From NCBI GenBank assembly GCA_036936605.1, contig JAUPFV010000002.1, positions 267,724,770 to 267,788,769 of the forward strand: a stretch of 64,000 nt of DNA, read 5' to 3'. The position numbers were made by a program, and so were the translations under genes. The first letter of the stretch is position 1, and every line of letters begins with the position of its first letter. The notes beneath the pieces were generated by a model that was not told the DNA's origin, did no database searches, and saw nothing but the letters and a program-made list of their open reading frames with translations. Origin of the DNA: Limnanthes douglasii subsp. nivea. Its lineage: Eukaryota > Streptophyta > Magnoliopsida > Brassicales > Limnanthaceae. Positions 40,013 to 51,300 of this stretch are shown one piece after another.

Positions 40013-42461
40013 AACTTTAGAAATAACATTAAAAATATTATCAAATACTTCACGGTTTCAAGATTTAACTTTAGTTTTAAGTATTTTGAGTTTTTGCTAG
40101 TTTACCAGCTAATGGAATATTCCATGACTCCTCTATGATTTGATTAAAGTCAGGATGAATTTTCCACATATTACGGAATTTAAATGATGTTTTTGGTTTA
40201 AATGAGTTTTTAGTTATAGATATGCATAATGGGTAATGGTCTGAGCAAGTTTTGGCCAGGTCTTTAACGTGAATATTTTCAAATAGTTTCTCATTTTTGC
40301 ATTTATTAAAACTCTATCTAATAAATTCGAGTTTCTCTTATTTGTCCAAGTATATGGGGATCCTATAAATCCTGCATCTTCTAAATAACAGTCCAATATT
40401 GTGTTATTGAAGTCATCAATACTTCTTAAACACAATGTTGAACAAGAGAGTTGTTCAAAGTAATTGGTGATGTAGTTGAAATCACCTATAACAATCCACT
40501 TTATTGTTATTTAAGTATCAACTTTTATCCCATAAAGGTAACCTATTAATTTTAGAGAACTTTATATAAGTGACATTTACCATAAAGTCTTTGTTTAATA
40601 TTGAGTGTCGGACTTTTAAGTGAACGAGCTGCTCATGGATGCACATAAAATCCATTATAAAAGTATCATTCCATATGATCCAGATTTTTTGTTTACATTT
40701 GATGTTTAATGACTAAATCTAAGAGTTTTTAAAGTGGTTTCAAGTTTGGTTTTAGCAAACATAGGTTCCTATAAGGCTATGAAATCTATTTTTTAGCTTT
40801 TAATATTGATTTTAATCTACTAATTTTGCTTTTATTTCCTACACCTTTAGCATCCCTGATTAATATTTGAATAATCATTTAAAACTAGAGGTAGAAGGTT
40901 TATTTGACCCTTTAAAAGTCATTGGTTTATTGTTTAAAGTCACTTTGCTAGATTTTGTTTTAACTTTATTTGATTTCTTGTTAATTACTTATTTAACCTC
41001 TTGTTCCTTGATATTAAGGTCATATGTTGGGAATGTTGGTAAACTACCAGTTAAGGTAAGTTTTGGAGAATTTGTAGCTTGTTCATCCTCATATGAATCA
41101 TTAATAGAATTAAACCTATTTCCAATATCCATTGAATGTAGAGTTTCAGTTATTTTAGGGTTTAGATCCTCAATAGTTATTAAGGTATTTGTTGAAGGAG
41201 AGTTACTTTTCTGTTGTTCTATATTTTGTTTGTTTGTTTTTTCATTATTATTTTTTCAGATTCCTTAATAGTTACATTATTATTATTTTCCAATGATTTT
41301 GAGTTGTCATCATTTGTTTCACTGACTATTACAGATTTTACTTCAGGATTCCAGACTTTTGTAACTTTTACAAGTTTCTTATTCTTGTTGTTTATATGTT
41401 GTCTTAAGTTTAAATTATTTCCAGTTTCTTGTATGACATGTGATTTTTTGTTTTTGTTCATTGGCTTACATTATGGCCAAGATGGTGGAAATGCATACAA
41501 TATAATGGTTTATCTTCATATATAATGTCCATCCAACACTCATATTGACCCCATAAACTATCCAAATTTTGTTGCTAAGAGGATTGGATACAGACAATTT
41601 TATCCAAGCATGCCAGTAATTATATCTAACCATATTTCTATTTGGGATCCATATATTTAAAGTTACTCCTATAGTTTTGGCTATGATGCTAATAGTATTG
41701 TTTTGTATAGAAATTCAGGGACCTTAGGAAATGTAACCCACACAGGTGTTATATGGGACTCTTTTTTAGGGTTCAATTCAGAATCCCATTTAAGAAGCCT
41801 CATGAAATGCTGACTAATTGACCAAACATTCATTTTCTATGTAATATTTAAGTCCTGTAATTGGTTAGTTCAAATAGTATGTGTCTTTGGTCTCATACAG
41901 ATAAACTAAAGTCTCTCACTAAGTGTAAATTTTCCATATATGTTTGGATAACATGCAATTAAGATCTACCTAAAGAAAATGTCCATACTAAAGTAAACCT
42001 AGCATTATTAAGAAACATAGACTTATCGTCTTACGTGAAGTGAACTGCCTTAAAGTCCTCTTTGGATGAAATTCTCACTAGACCATGTTGAACTCTATCT
42101 AGGAAGGTCTTGGCTTTATTGCTTCCATATACGATTGTGCTTTGTTTTGCTGATGAAAAGTCTTCATAACTTGATGAGGATAATGGTCGTAGGTAAGTTT
42201 CGTCTTTAGAACATGACAATGATCCTCATATTTATGTGAAGATTTACCCATATTTCTTTCTACATTCGGGTGATGCTCATGATCTTAATTTTTTTTCATT
42301 TAAAAAATATTCATGGTTCGCTATTTTTCTTCCTTTGTGTTTGGTGGGTTTGAAAAAAACTTCATTTTTGTACTTTGGTTAGAAGAGATTGCCGGATCTT
42401 GTTGTTGTTGATTGAAATTATCTATCATGTATTTAAATATGTGACTTTGGCCAGTCACCAT
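40013..42461 (-). pseudogene. LINE 2, ORF1 and endonuclease part (right of Element 2)
   Basis: Read leftwards from a possible ORF1 ATG at 42461 (MVTGQSHIFKYM). At 42219-41520 lies decayed DUF4283-like ORF1: a KAVHFT block, then HFMRLLKWDSELNPKK, then PVWVTFPKVPEFLYKTILL and YNYWHAWIKLSV. At 41461-41219 is a Lys/Asn-rich linker. From about 40870 the endonuclease of ORF2 begins (IRDAKGVGNKSKISRLKSIL, then EPMFAKTKLE). It continues with WIVIGDFNY, SIDDFNNTILDC, DAGFIGSPYTWTN and the block before KTSFKFRNMWKIHPDF near 40200-40150. It breaks at the Element 2 target site and resumes with RT sequence at 29492-29150. Many stops are present. It is related to, but clearly diverged from, LINE 3. Confidence 0.78.
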
Positions 42462-43287
42462 AATTAATCGAAGATGGATCTCGTCGAGAAAATATATATA
42501 TTTTTATCCGAATCTTGAATATGTTCTTGTAACTACTAATTCTATAATCATTTTGCTAGCCATGACTTCAATATCTCAAGTTCGACGCTGATGAAAATAT
42601 ATTTTTCCTTCTACTTCGATTCAGAAGATATGTGATTGTAATTGACCAGCAGAAGAGATTGATCGAGAATTAATTTTTGGCTTTCAAGAGATACAAAGCC
42701 TTCTTTGTTGAAATGCCTCAACCTAATCTTCACGCACACATATATATTATTGAAAAACCAAAAAACCTTTTCTCCATGAAAATGCACATATTTTTGTAAT
42801 TACAAAACATTAGTTGTTTCACAACCAATTACCACTCATTTTCTCAAAACATAAATTTGTTTTATTTTTTCACAAAATGAGATTTATTTAGCAATTGAAA
42901 TCCTATTTTCGCAACTATTTTCTTCTTATTTATGCAACATATTTGCACGTATTTCTGCAACTAAACAACAATTATTTTTTTGCAACAAATTATAGATAAT
43001 TTCGCAAATAAACAACAACTATTTTTTCGTAACCAAATTATATATAATTTTACTAAACAACATTTGTTATTTGCAACCATAAAAGAATATATTATCTTTG
43101 TCTCAAAAAACAAAACTAATAATGGTTTTGAATACTTTTTTCAAAATAATAATTTAAAATATATAATATTTTACAAAAACATTAAAAAATGATTAAAAAT
43201 ATTTTAAACTAAATAAATAGTTATCCGATAAATACTAATTTACCGTATTTTATGTTATTTGTTATATTAATAAATAAGTTTCATATG
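42462..43287. other. AT-rich interval with TTTGCAAC-type words
   Basis: The left part may hold the decayed 5' UTR of LINE 2. From about 42850 to 43090 there are loose tandem copies of words such as TTTCGCAAC and AAACAACAACTATTTTTT. No gene seen. Confidence 0.45.
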
Positions 43288-43790
43288 TGTCATGGCCTTA
43301 GATTTTGATAAGATCGTGTGACATTTGGAATCTTAAAGTAAACCTAAAAGAATGAAGGAGTGAGACACTTAGAGTTTTTTAGAGAGAAAGTAGATTATAC
43401 TTCTAAAGAGAGAAAGTACAATACTTTGATGAGTGGGCAGAAAATGAATTTTCTCTCCTTATATAAGCTCCATTGATGATTCTTGAAGATGTTCTAGAAT
43501 CATCTATTTGTGGAAGCTTCCAATAATTACAATAAATATCTAGATTATAAGGAAGGTTTTAGATTACAAAGAAAGTTCTATAATATCCTAGAATATTATT
43601 GAGGCTTCTGGAATGTTCCAAAAGTAATGTAGAGTCTTCTAGAAGCTTGCGGTTATTATAAAAGCTTGGGGTTTCTCCATTGATGAAGAGTCTTCCGGAA
43701 TCTTCCATAATTCTCTAGGATATTCAAGATACTTCCAAGGAAACTCGTGGGTAGCGTCCATATCTAAAGGGAGATTGAGCGGACATGACA
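43288..43790 (-). repeat. Chromovirus 3' LTR
   Basis: It is 503 bp and on the minus strand starts TGTCATGTCCGC and ends GCCATGACA. A purine-rich tract (GGTGGAGGAGAA on the minus strand, 43791-43802) directly precedes it, as expected for a PPT. TATATAAGG (plus TTATATAAG near 43459) fits a TATA region. Confidence 0.8.
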
Positions 43791-44310
43791 TTCTCCTCCA
43801 CCAAATCTTGCGACTTCCTCGTCGTGGTGTGTGTGTGTTGAACATATCGATGGCATCTTTGAATTGCCATGGAGATTCTTCAGGTTCCCATGTTGGTTCT
43901 TGTACCAATTTATTTTTGTACTTCACCAGGTATTCTTTATAAGGTGGTACACCCTTCCTTCGGAAAATACGAGCGTCCAATAACTCATATACATCATTGT
44001 CAAATGATGTGGCAATCATGGATGGTAAACAACTGGATTCTCCTTGACTTACATCTTTCTTGTCTTGATGGAATGGATTTAAGTTATTTACATGGAAGAC
44101 TGACTGAATTTTCATCTTCGATGGGAGTTCCACTCGGTAAGATGCTTTCCCTACCTTGGCTAGTACCTCGAATGGTCCTTCGCACTTACGTAATAAGTTT
44201 TTGTGTAGTGGTCGGCTGTTCTTGAATTGTTGGGGTAGAAGCTTGACAAACACCATGTCGCCGGCTTGGAATTTCACGTGTCTTCGCTTCTTATCCACCC
44301 ATTTTTTCAT
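43639..44310 (-). pseudogene. Chromovirus integrase C-terminus and chromodomain
   Basis: It opens with the integrase C-terminal GPF motif region (FQAGDMVFVKLLPQQFK, CEGPFEVLAKVGKASYRVEL, SVFHVNNLNPF). It then has a chromodomain: VYELLDARIFRRKGVPPYKE followed by YLVKYKNKLVQEPTWEPEES, with the aromatic-cage-type Y, W and E positions. Chromodomains direct integration to particular chromatin. The frame is open for 223 codons, but it overlaps the 3' LTR at its end and the upstream integrase is broken, so it is a remnant. Confidence 0.8.
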
Positions 44311-46989
44311 CTTTTTTGTCGCCTTTGGCAGTTGGGCGTGTGCTAAGTCTCTTTGGTGTTTTCATTTCTTTTTGCTCTTGTAAGATCCAGGGCTAGTACC
44401 TGCATAAGAAGTAATCAAAGTACTCGGTGTTAGAAGTTGTTGTCGGGTAGCGAGTTCAAATGGGCTCTTCCCGGTTGACTCTAACCGTTGTAAGTTATAA
44501 AAGAATTGTACTACGTCGAGTAACCATGAATAATCGCGTTCGTTGGCACTAACATAATCTCGGATGTATAGCTCTAATAGTGCGTTTAGTCGCTCTGTTT
44601 GCCCATCGGATTGAGGGTGAAATCTAGTTGAGAAGTTCTGTTGGGAACCCATTAGCCTGAAGAGCTCCGTCTAGAATTTCCCCGTGAAGCGTACATCTCG
44701 ATCACTCACAATATTCTTCAGGATCCCCCAATATTTTACCATATTTTTAAAGAGAAATTTGGATGCCTTGTCGATTGTGCATCCTGGTGAGGTTGCTGCA
44801 AAAGTTACATGCTTGTTGAATATGTTTACCACCACCATAATCGTTCCAACACCATCTGACTTGGGTAAGCATGTGATAAAGTCTATCGAGACGTTCTCCT
44901 ATGGTCTCTCCGGGATAGGAAGTGGTTCCAATTGTCCGTTTGTTTTTTTTTGCTAAATGTTGTCTTGTTAGTATATAAGACGTCCGCACATATGTCCATA
45001 CGTTGTCACGAAGTTGTGGCAAAAAAACCTTCTCGTGCACTAGGGCTAATGTGTGATGGGTGTCGAGATGGCCTGTCCACCGTGATTCATGACATTTTGC
45101 TTGATGATGTTTCTTTGTAAGTTGTCCCACCGAGGCATGCAGATTCTTCTTCCATAAGTGAAGAGTAGATCGTCTTTAACCCAAAACTATCCCGTATTTT
45201 CTACACTGGTGAGCTCCACCATATTTTTCGCCTTTGGATCCTTATCCATCCATTTCTTTACAAGACACATTAACATGCTGCTAGGTTGTGTGAGATTTGT
45301 AAATTCATCTTTTCGACTGAGTGCATCTACAATAACGTTTCCTTTCCCTGGTTTTTACTCAAGGTCATAGTCAAATTATGCGAGAAAATCTTGCCATCTA
45401 GCTTGCTTTGGGCTTAGCCTTTTTTGTGTTTGAAAGTAGTTTGTCGCCACGCTGTCTGTCTTGACAAAGAACTTTGATCCGAGTAGGTAATATCTCCACA
45501 TAGGTAAACAATAAACCAGCACTATCATTTCTTTCTCTTGTACGGTGTACCTCCATTATGTATCATTCAGTTTATGAATTTTAAATGTGATTGAGTGCCC
45601 TTTTTGCATGAGCACTCCTCCTATGGAAAAGTCTGAATCGTCGGTGTACACTTTGAATAGTATGGTTGGGTCGAGAATTTTCAAAACTTGCTCTTCGATC
45701 ACGATCTATTTTCGATCTTTGAATGTTGTCTGACATTGGTTCGACCACTCCTACATTCTTCCTTTCTTCAATAGGCCGGTCAAAGGGTTGCTTTACGAGA
45801 GTACCCTATGATGAACCTTCAGTAGTAGTTGATAAGGCCTAGGAAATATCGTAACTCCGATACTTTAGTTAGGCCGTCCACTTTTGGATTGCATGGATTT
45901 TGGCTTCTTCCATCATAAGTTTCCCGTTGCCAATTTTGTGGCATAGGAAAAAGAATTATTCTTGAGCAAATGAACACTTTTCTTCCTTTATGCATAACTC
46001 GTTCTCCTTTAGTTCTTGGAAAATGGTTCGTAAATGTTCGACATGCTCGTCCATTGTCTTGTTATATATTACTCTATCATCCAGGTATACTACAAAAAAT
46101 GCGTCCAACTATGGGTGAAGGATTTTGTTAATTAACATGAAAAATATAGCTGACACATTAGTTAATCTGAAAATCATGACAAGAAACTCTAAAGCCCCAT
46201 ACCTTGTGACGCGCGCTGTTTTTTGTTCGTCGTCGTCTGTGATCCTAACTTGGTAGTATCCCGATCGCAAGTCTAGTTTGGTAAAGTATCTTGTATTCCC
46301 CAGCTGGTCGAACAAGTCCGCGATTAGCAGTATTGGGTACTTGTTCTTCATGGTCACCTTGTTGAGCGCACGGTAGTCGATGCATATCCTCATCAACCCA
46401 TCTTTCTTCTTTTAGAATAATATTGGTGCTCCGTATGGTGCCTTTGACAGTTGGATATACCCTGCATCCAACAAGTCTCTGAGTTTGTCTCTTCAATTCT
46501 GCTAACTCTGGTAGGGACATTCGGTACGACGCTCTCGCAGGAGGTTTGACGCCAAGAACTAGCTCTATGATATGATCGATCTCTCTTCGTGGTGGTAGCT
46601 TCTTGGGCAAATCTTTTGTAATTACACATTTGAACTCTTCGAGAACTTGTTTGGATTACATGTTTGGTTTTTCTTTTTTCATGGTTGCTAGGAAAGTCAC
46701 CTCGCCCTTTTTGAACCCTCTGGTGAGTTGTATTGCGGATAAGACTGGCGTCTTTTTTTTCCCTTAATAACTTGAACAAGGTGTGTTGATTTCTCCTCGA
46801 GTATACACAGGGAGTCAAAGGGTGGCATTAAGATGACATGTTGCTCCCGCATAAACTCCAATCCTAACACTATGTTAAAGTCATCCATTGGAATAACTGA
46901 AACGTTTACATGTCCTTACCATTTTTCGAGATGCAATTTCACATCCCATCATACGCCTTCTAAAGTTATTCCTTTCGAATTTATAGCCT
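44311..46989 (-). pseudogene. Chromovirus protease-RT-RNase H-integrase remnants
   Basis: From right to left: a protease-region remnant with MDDFNIVLGLEFMREQH near 46880; the pre-RT block LPPRREIDHIIELVLGVKPP near 46600; RT with [20 protein letters not shown] near 46390, then [15 protein letters not shown]; decayed palm and RNase H sequence (YYLGSKFFVKTDSVATNYFQ-like, near 45500-45430); and integrase blocks ETIGERLDRLYHMLTQ (near 44900) and FSTRFHPQSDGQTERLNALL (near 44640). Frameshifts and stops throughout make it non-functional. Confidence 0.75.
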
Positions 46990-47592
46990 TCACAGTACCC
47001 CCTCCGTTGCTCTTTCAATTTTCTTCAAGTCGTCTGCCATCTCTAGGTGTTTGAAATACCTCTCGCAGCTCCATATGAATGTATCAATTTCTTTAGCATC
47101 TCTCTTCCCATAATAAAGCTTTGGCTTAAGAGCATTTTCTCTCATGATCTTACTTGTCCCACCATTGATTGCAGCCTTTTTGCATAATACTAGCTCGCCA
47201 CTGAACTCATCCAACGTTCCATTGAGTGTTGTTAACTCACGCTCAACTGACAATAACATGGTCATCGTTTGTTTGAGCTTTTGTAGTTCTTCCTCGACTT
47301 CCAACAACCTGGTTGCGGCAACTTCACCTTCTTCCACGATTTGGGCGTGTTCCTCCGTTTTGACACCATATACTGCCTTATTTACACAACTTTCTATTGT
47401 ATCTTTCCACCCCTCAAGAGACTCATTTGTTAAGTACTCTTCCTCGGTGCGCATAAGGAATTCGCATACCCGTTTCTCCCTGCGTACTAACCTCGTCTCG
47501 AGGCTTGACTGCGTATCTTTGGATTTTGCCACTTTCTTGGTTTGGCCTTTAGTACCTTTCTCTGTGGTAATGTTGTTGTTTGGGTCAGCCAT
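46990..47592 (-). pseudogene. Chromovirus gag
   Basis: The start is taken at 47592 (MADPNNNIT), because the in-frame ATG further upstream lies in the primer-binding site. The protein has a charged, coiled-coil-like N-terminal half (LLEVEEELQKLKQTMTMLL) and the gag motif LKPKLYYGKRDAKEIDTFIW, seen in Galadriel-type chromoviruses. It breaks after MADDLKKIERATEG, before the expected capsid end and CCHC knuckle. Confidence 0.65.
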
Positions 47593-47608
47593 TCTTGAGT
47601 AATGAACC

Positions 47609-47621
47609 TGCTCTGATGCCA
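47609..47621 (-). other. Chromovirus primer-binding site
   Basis: On the minus strand TGGCATCAGAGCA begins two bases after the 5' LTR end (TGACA). It matches the initiator-Met tRNA site TGGTATCAGAGC with one change. Confidence 0.7.
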
Positions 47622-47623
47622 AC

Positions 47624-47886
47624 TGTCACAGACTTAGATTTTGATAAGATCGTATGAAACTTGAACTCTTCAAATAAGCCTAAAAGAATGAACACTTAGA
47701 GTTTTTAGAGAGATAAAGTAGAATATATTTTTAGAGAGAAAGTATAAAATGAGGTGCAAATGAATCTCCTCTCCTTATATAGACTTCATGGATGATTTTT
47801 GAAAATGTTCTATAATCATCTATATCTAAAAAACTTCGCTAACTACAACAAATATCTAGATTATAAGAAAGGTCCTATATTACAAA
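47624..47886 (-). repeat. Chromovirus 5' LTR, inner piece
   Basis: It starts TGTCACAGAC on the plus strand and follows the 3' LTR sequence (TTAGATTTTGATAAGATCGT and onward) to about 47886, where similarity stops abruptly at an insertion boundary. Confidence 0.75.
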
Positions 47887-48178
47887 GGGTTCATAAATAC
47901 CTGTTAGCAGACATTTAATATTTGCTTTATATTAGTTATTAGGGTAATTTGAAATGCAGTAATAATGACAATGTTATATCTTCTCTGTATAGACATAACT
48001 ATCATTTTAGGATATGAGTTAAAATTTGAAATGCAGTAATAATGACTATGCTTTAACATAGTTATTAGGGTAATTTTTGGATTTTACAAAAATATTTGTA
48101 ATATTTTATCTAATTAAGTACTAATATATTATTTATTAAATTTAAGAATAATTAATTATTGTTAAATCATATTTATTT
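47887..48178. other. AT-rich inserted DNA left of LINE 3
   Basis: It contains local duplications: GAAATGCAGTAATAATGAC occurs twice (near 47955 and 48035) and TTATTAGGGTAATTT twice. A ~40-base stretch near 48100 (TATCTAATTAAGTACTAATA) recurs with small changes near 52788. No gene. Confidence 0.55.
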
Positions 48179-48323
48179 TTGAAAAGTATTCCTTTTTTTT
48201 AATAAAAGACTTTTATTGAAATGAAAAAAGATTTCAGTGGCTTGATAGCAATATTACAAAAACTTCAAAGAGAACGCGGGAGATGAACTTCATCTTCTTC
48301 CCAAAGAAATTAAGGCAAAAACC

Positions 48324-51300
48324 CTAAATCCCCAATCTCAAATACCCTAGATTTATACTTTCTAACAGAGCTATAGCCTTCAATTTCGAAGGCACATTCA
48401 AATCAGTAAAATCAAAATCTGCACAAAGCTTCAAGGTTTCCTCGGCAACCCAGTCGGCAGCAAGATTTTGCTCACGAAAAATGTGCTTGAAGACCATTTG
48501 GGACTTGATCAATCTTCTGCAGCAGCTCAGTAATGGAGCAAGATACCAGGTCGAAGATCCATAAACCAGAAGATTCATCAAAACCAGCGAGTTCATCTCT
48601 ATATCGACCTGAAGCAGCCCCAGACTACTACACAGCACCAAACCATCGAGCAGAGCGCGGCATTCAGCAATCAGAGGGGATCCTTTACCATAAAGCTTAC
48701 CAGCACCACCAACAATGCGACCCATGCTATCTCTGATAACAACACCTCCAGAAGACTCATGATTTGAGGTACAGGATCCATCGACATTCAATTTGTATCT
48801 ACCGTGTTTTGGACTTTTCCATCTTAAGAACAATGGCTTGACAGGAGTCTTAGCTTGATTTACACAGCCTAAATTTAGAGCCTCTCTACTGTAAAATCCC
48901 CAATGCTTCTTAGTCAAGATATTCGCCTGATCTAATCCATTTAGAATGTAAATAACATGCTTGATAACCAACATCGAATTAGAAGGATCATTATTATGTT
49001 TCTTCTTATTTCGACCTGACCACACACACCATACTATTATTGCAGGTAAAATGGAGTATATATCACAAGCTTTCTTGGTAGCCCAATACCACTTCATCAC
49101 TACATGAGCCAGAGTCATGTGAGGTTGAACATGCACTTTGAAGATATGACTTAAATGAGACCAGACAGCCCAGGATTCAGAGCATTGCACCATAATGTGG
49201 TTAGTACTTTCAACATTATTGTTACATTGAACGCATCTTGAGGCCAATTGAATTCTTCTCTTTTGCATAGCATCATCAATAGGAACCCAACCATGCAGAG
49301 CTCTCCATAATAGAAAAGAGCATTTTTTAGGAGAGACACCATTCCACGTATTAGCATAAATAGCAGAAACACTACCCTTAGCTCTAATGTGCCTCAAAGT
49401 TTCTTTAGCATTAAATTTCCCATCTTTGGAAAGAGACCAGTTAATAGCATCTTTTGTATCAGATAGCCTAATTTGCACTATCTTAGTGATCTCAGTAGAA
49501 GTGACAGTAGCCCTGAGCTTCTCTAAGTCCCAATTTCCATTAAACCAGTAGTCTTTAACCATGTTATTAACAGAACCCCACAACAATCTTCTTTCATCAT
49601 TGGTTCCCACTTTAATAAAAGAATTCTCAGAACACCACCTGTCATACCAAAAATTGATATTCCCCTGACCAGGAAACCAAAAAATAAAATCTTCAGCCAA
49701 CTCTCTAGCATTGATGATTCTATTCCACGATCTAGACTTCTTAATAGGAGAAACAGCCAAAACTGGATGAATCTCATCATGACAATAGACAGACAACATG
49801 TAATTAGCCCATAAGGAATCCTGCATTCTAAAAACATACCACAACTTCATTGAAAACATTTGCTGCATATCATTAAGAGTATTTAAGTTGAGACCCCCTT
49901 CAATGAAGGGCTTGCAAAGCTTCCCCCAACTAGCCCAATTAATAGTTTTCTTATCCTCTTTTGATCCCCACAGGAACTTGTTGAAGAGCACCTCCAACCT
50001 GTTTATAATGCTGATAGGCAACATGATGTGCTGCAGATAATAAGTGGGAAAAGCAAGAAGGATAACCTGGATCAAGAGTAACCGGCCAGCAAAGGACAGA
50101 TGAAGCTTGTCCCAGTCCATTATTCTTTTCCTGACATTGTATATCAAATCCTCAAAGTAAAAAACTCTAGATTTAATAGAGATGATAGAACCCAGATACT
50201 TAAAAGGCAAAAATGTATGCTTAACATTCCAAATGCCTTCAATAATAGAAATCTGATGATGATTCATTTTATTAGACACAATCAGCTTTGACTTTGTAGT
50301 ATTGATTTCTTGACCTGAAACCCTCTGATAGTGATCAACAACATCCTTAATAGCCCTCATAGTATCAGCATTTCCATTGGCAAAAATCATAAAATCATCA
50401 GCAAAGGCTAAACAAGCCACATTCATCCTGCTTCTAGTCTTATATCTGAACAAGGGATTACTTTCTGAAAGAATTTTAATACTCCTTAACAAGTATTCTT
50501 CAGCAAGAATAAACAGACTTGGGGATAGGGGATCCCCTTGTCTAAGGCCATGAGAATTGGCCAAATAACCATTTAACTCACCATTAACCAAGACAGAAGA
50601 ATGAACATTGGTGATACAACTCTTAATCAAAGCAGAAACAGCAGAACTAAAGCCAAAGAGCTTCAAAATATCAAACAAAAATTTATGACTAAGCTTATCA
50701 AAAGCCTTGGTCATATCAGTCTTGACAATCACATTACCCACACTTCTATTACCATTGATATCAAAGCACATCTCCTGAGCCAGCAAAATAGAATCCTGAA
50801 TGCATCTACCTTTAACGAACCCACCTTGTTCCTTTGATATGAGCTTTGGCAGAATTCTAGCTAGCCTGTTATTGATAATCTTTCCAACTATTCTAGAGAA
50901 TAACGTATTTAGACTTATAGGACGAAAATCAGTCCACTTGCTAGGATTATCAAGCTTAGGAATAAGGCAGATTGTAGTTGCTTTCACCCCCTTAGGAAGA
51001 TTAAAACCATTAAAGAAACCCTTAATTGCAATACACAGATCATCCCCAATAACCTTCCAACACTTCTTATAAAATTCATCGTTGAATCCATCAGGACCAG
51101 CAGCAGAATCAAAGTTTAAGGACTTAATGACCTCAAAAATTTCATCAGAATCAGGAGTACAAGAAATAGCACAATTCTCATCCTCAGTAACTAACAAAGG
51201 GATCACCTCCATTGAAAGAGTATCAGAGTCCAACTCAACAGAAGAAGCAAGAAGAGACTTATAAAAGTCAACAGCAGATCTACCAATATCCTCTTTAGAA

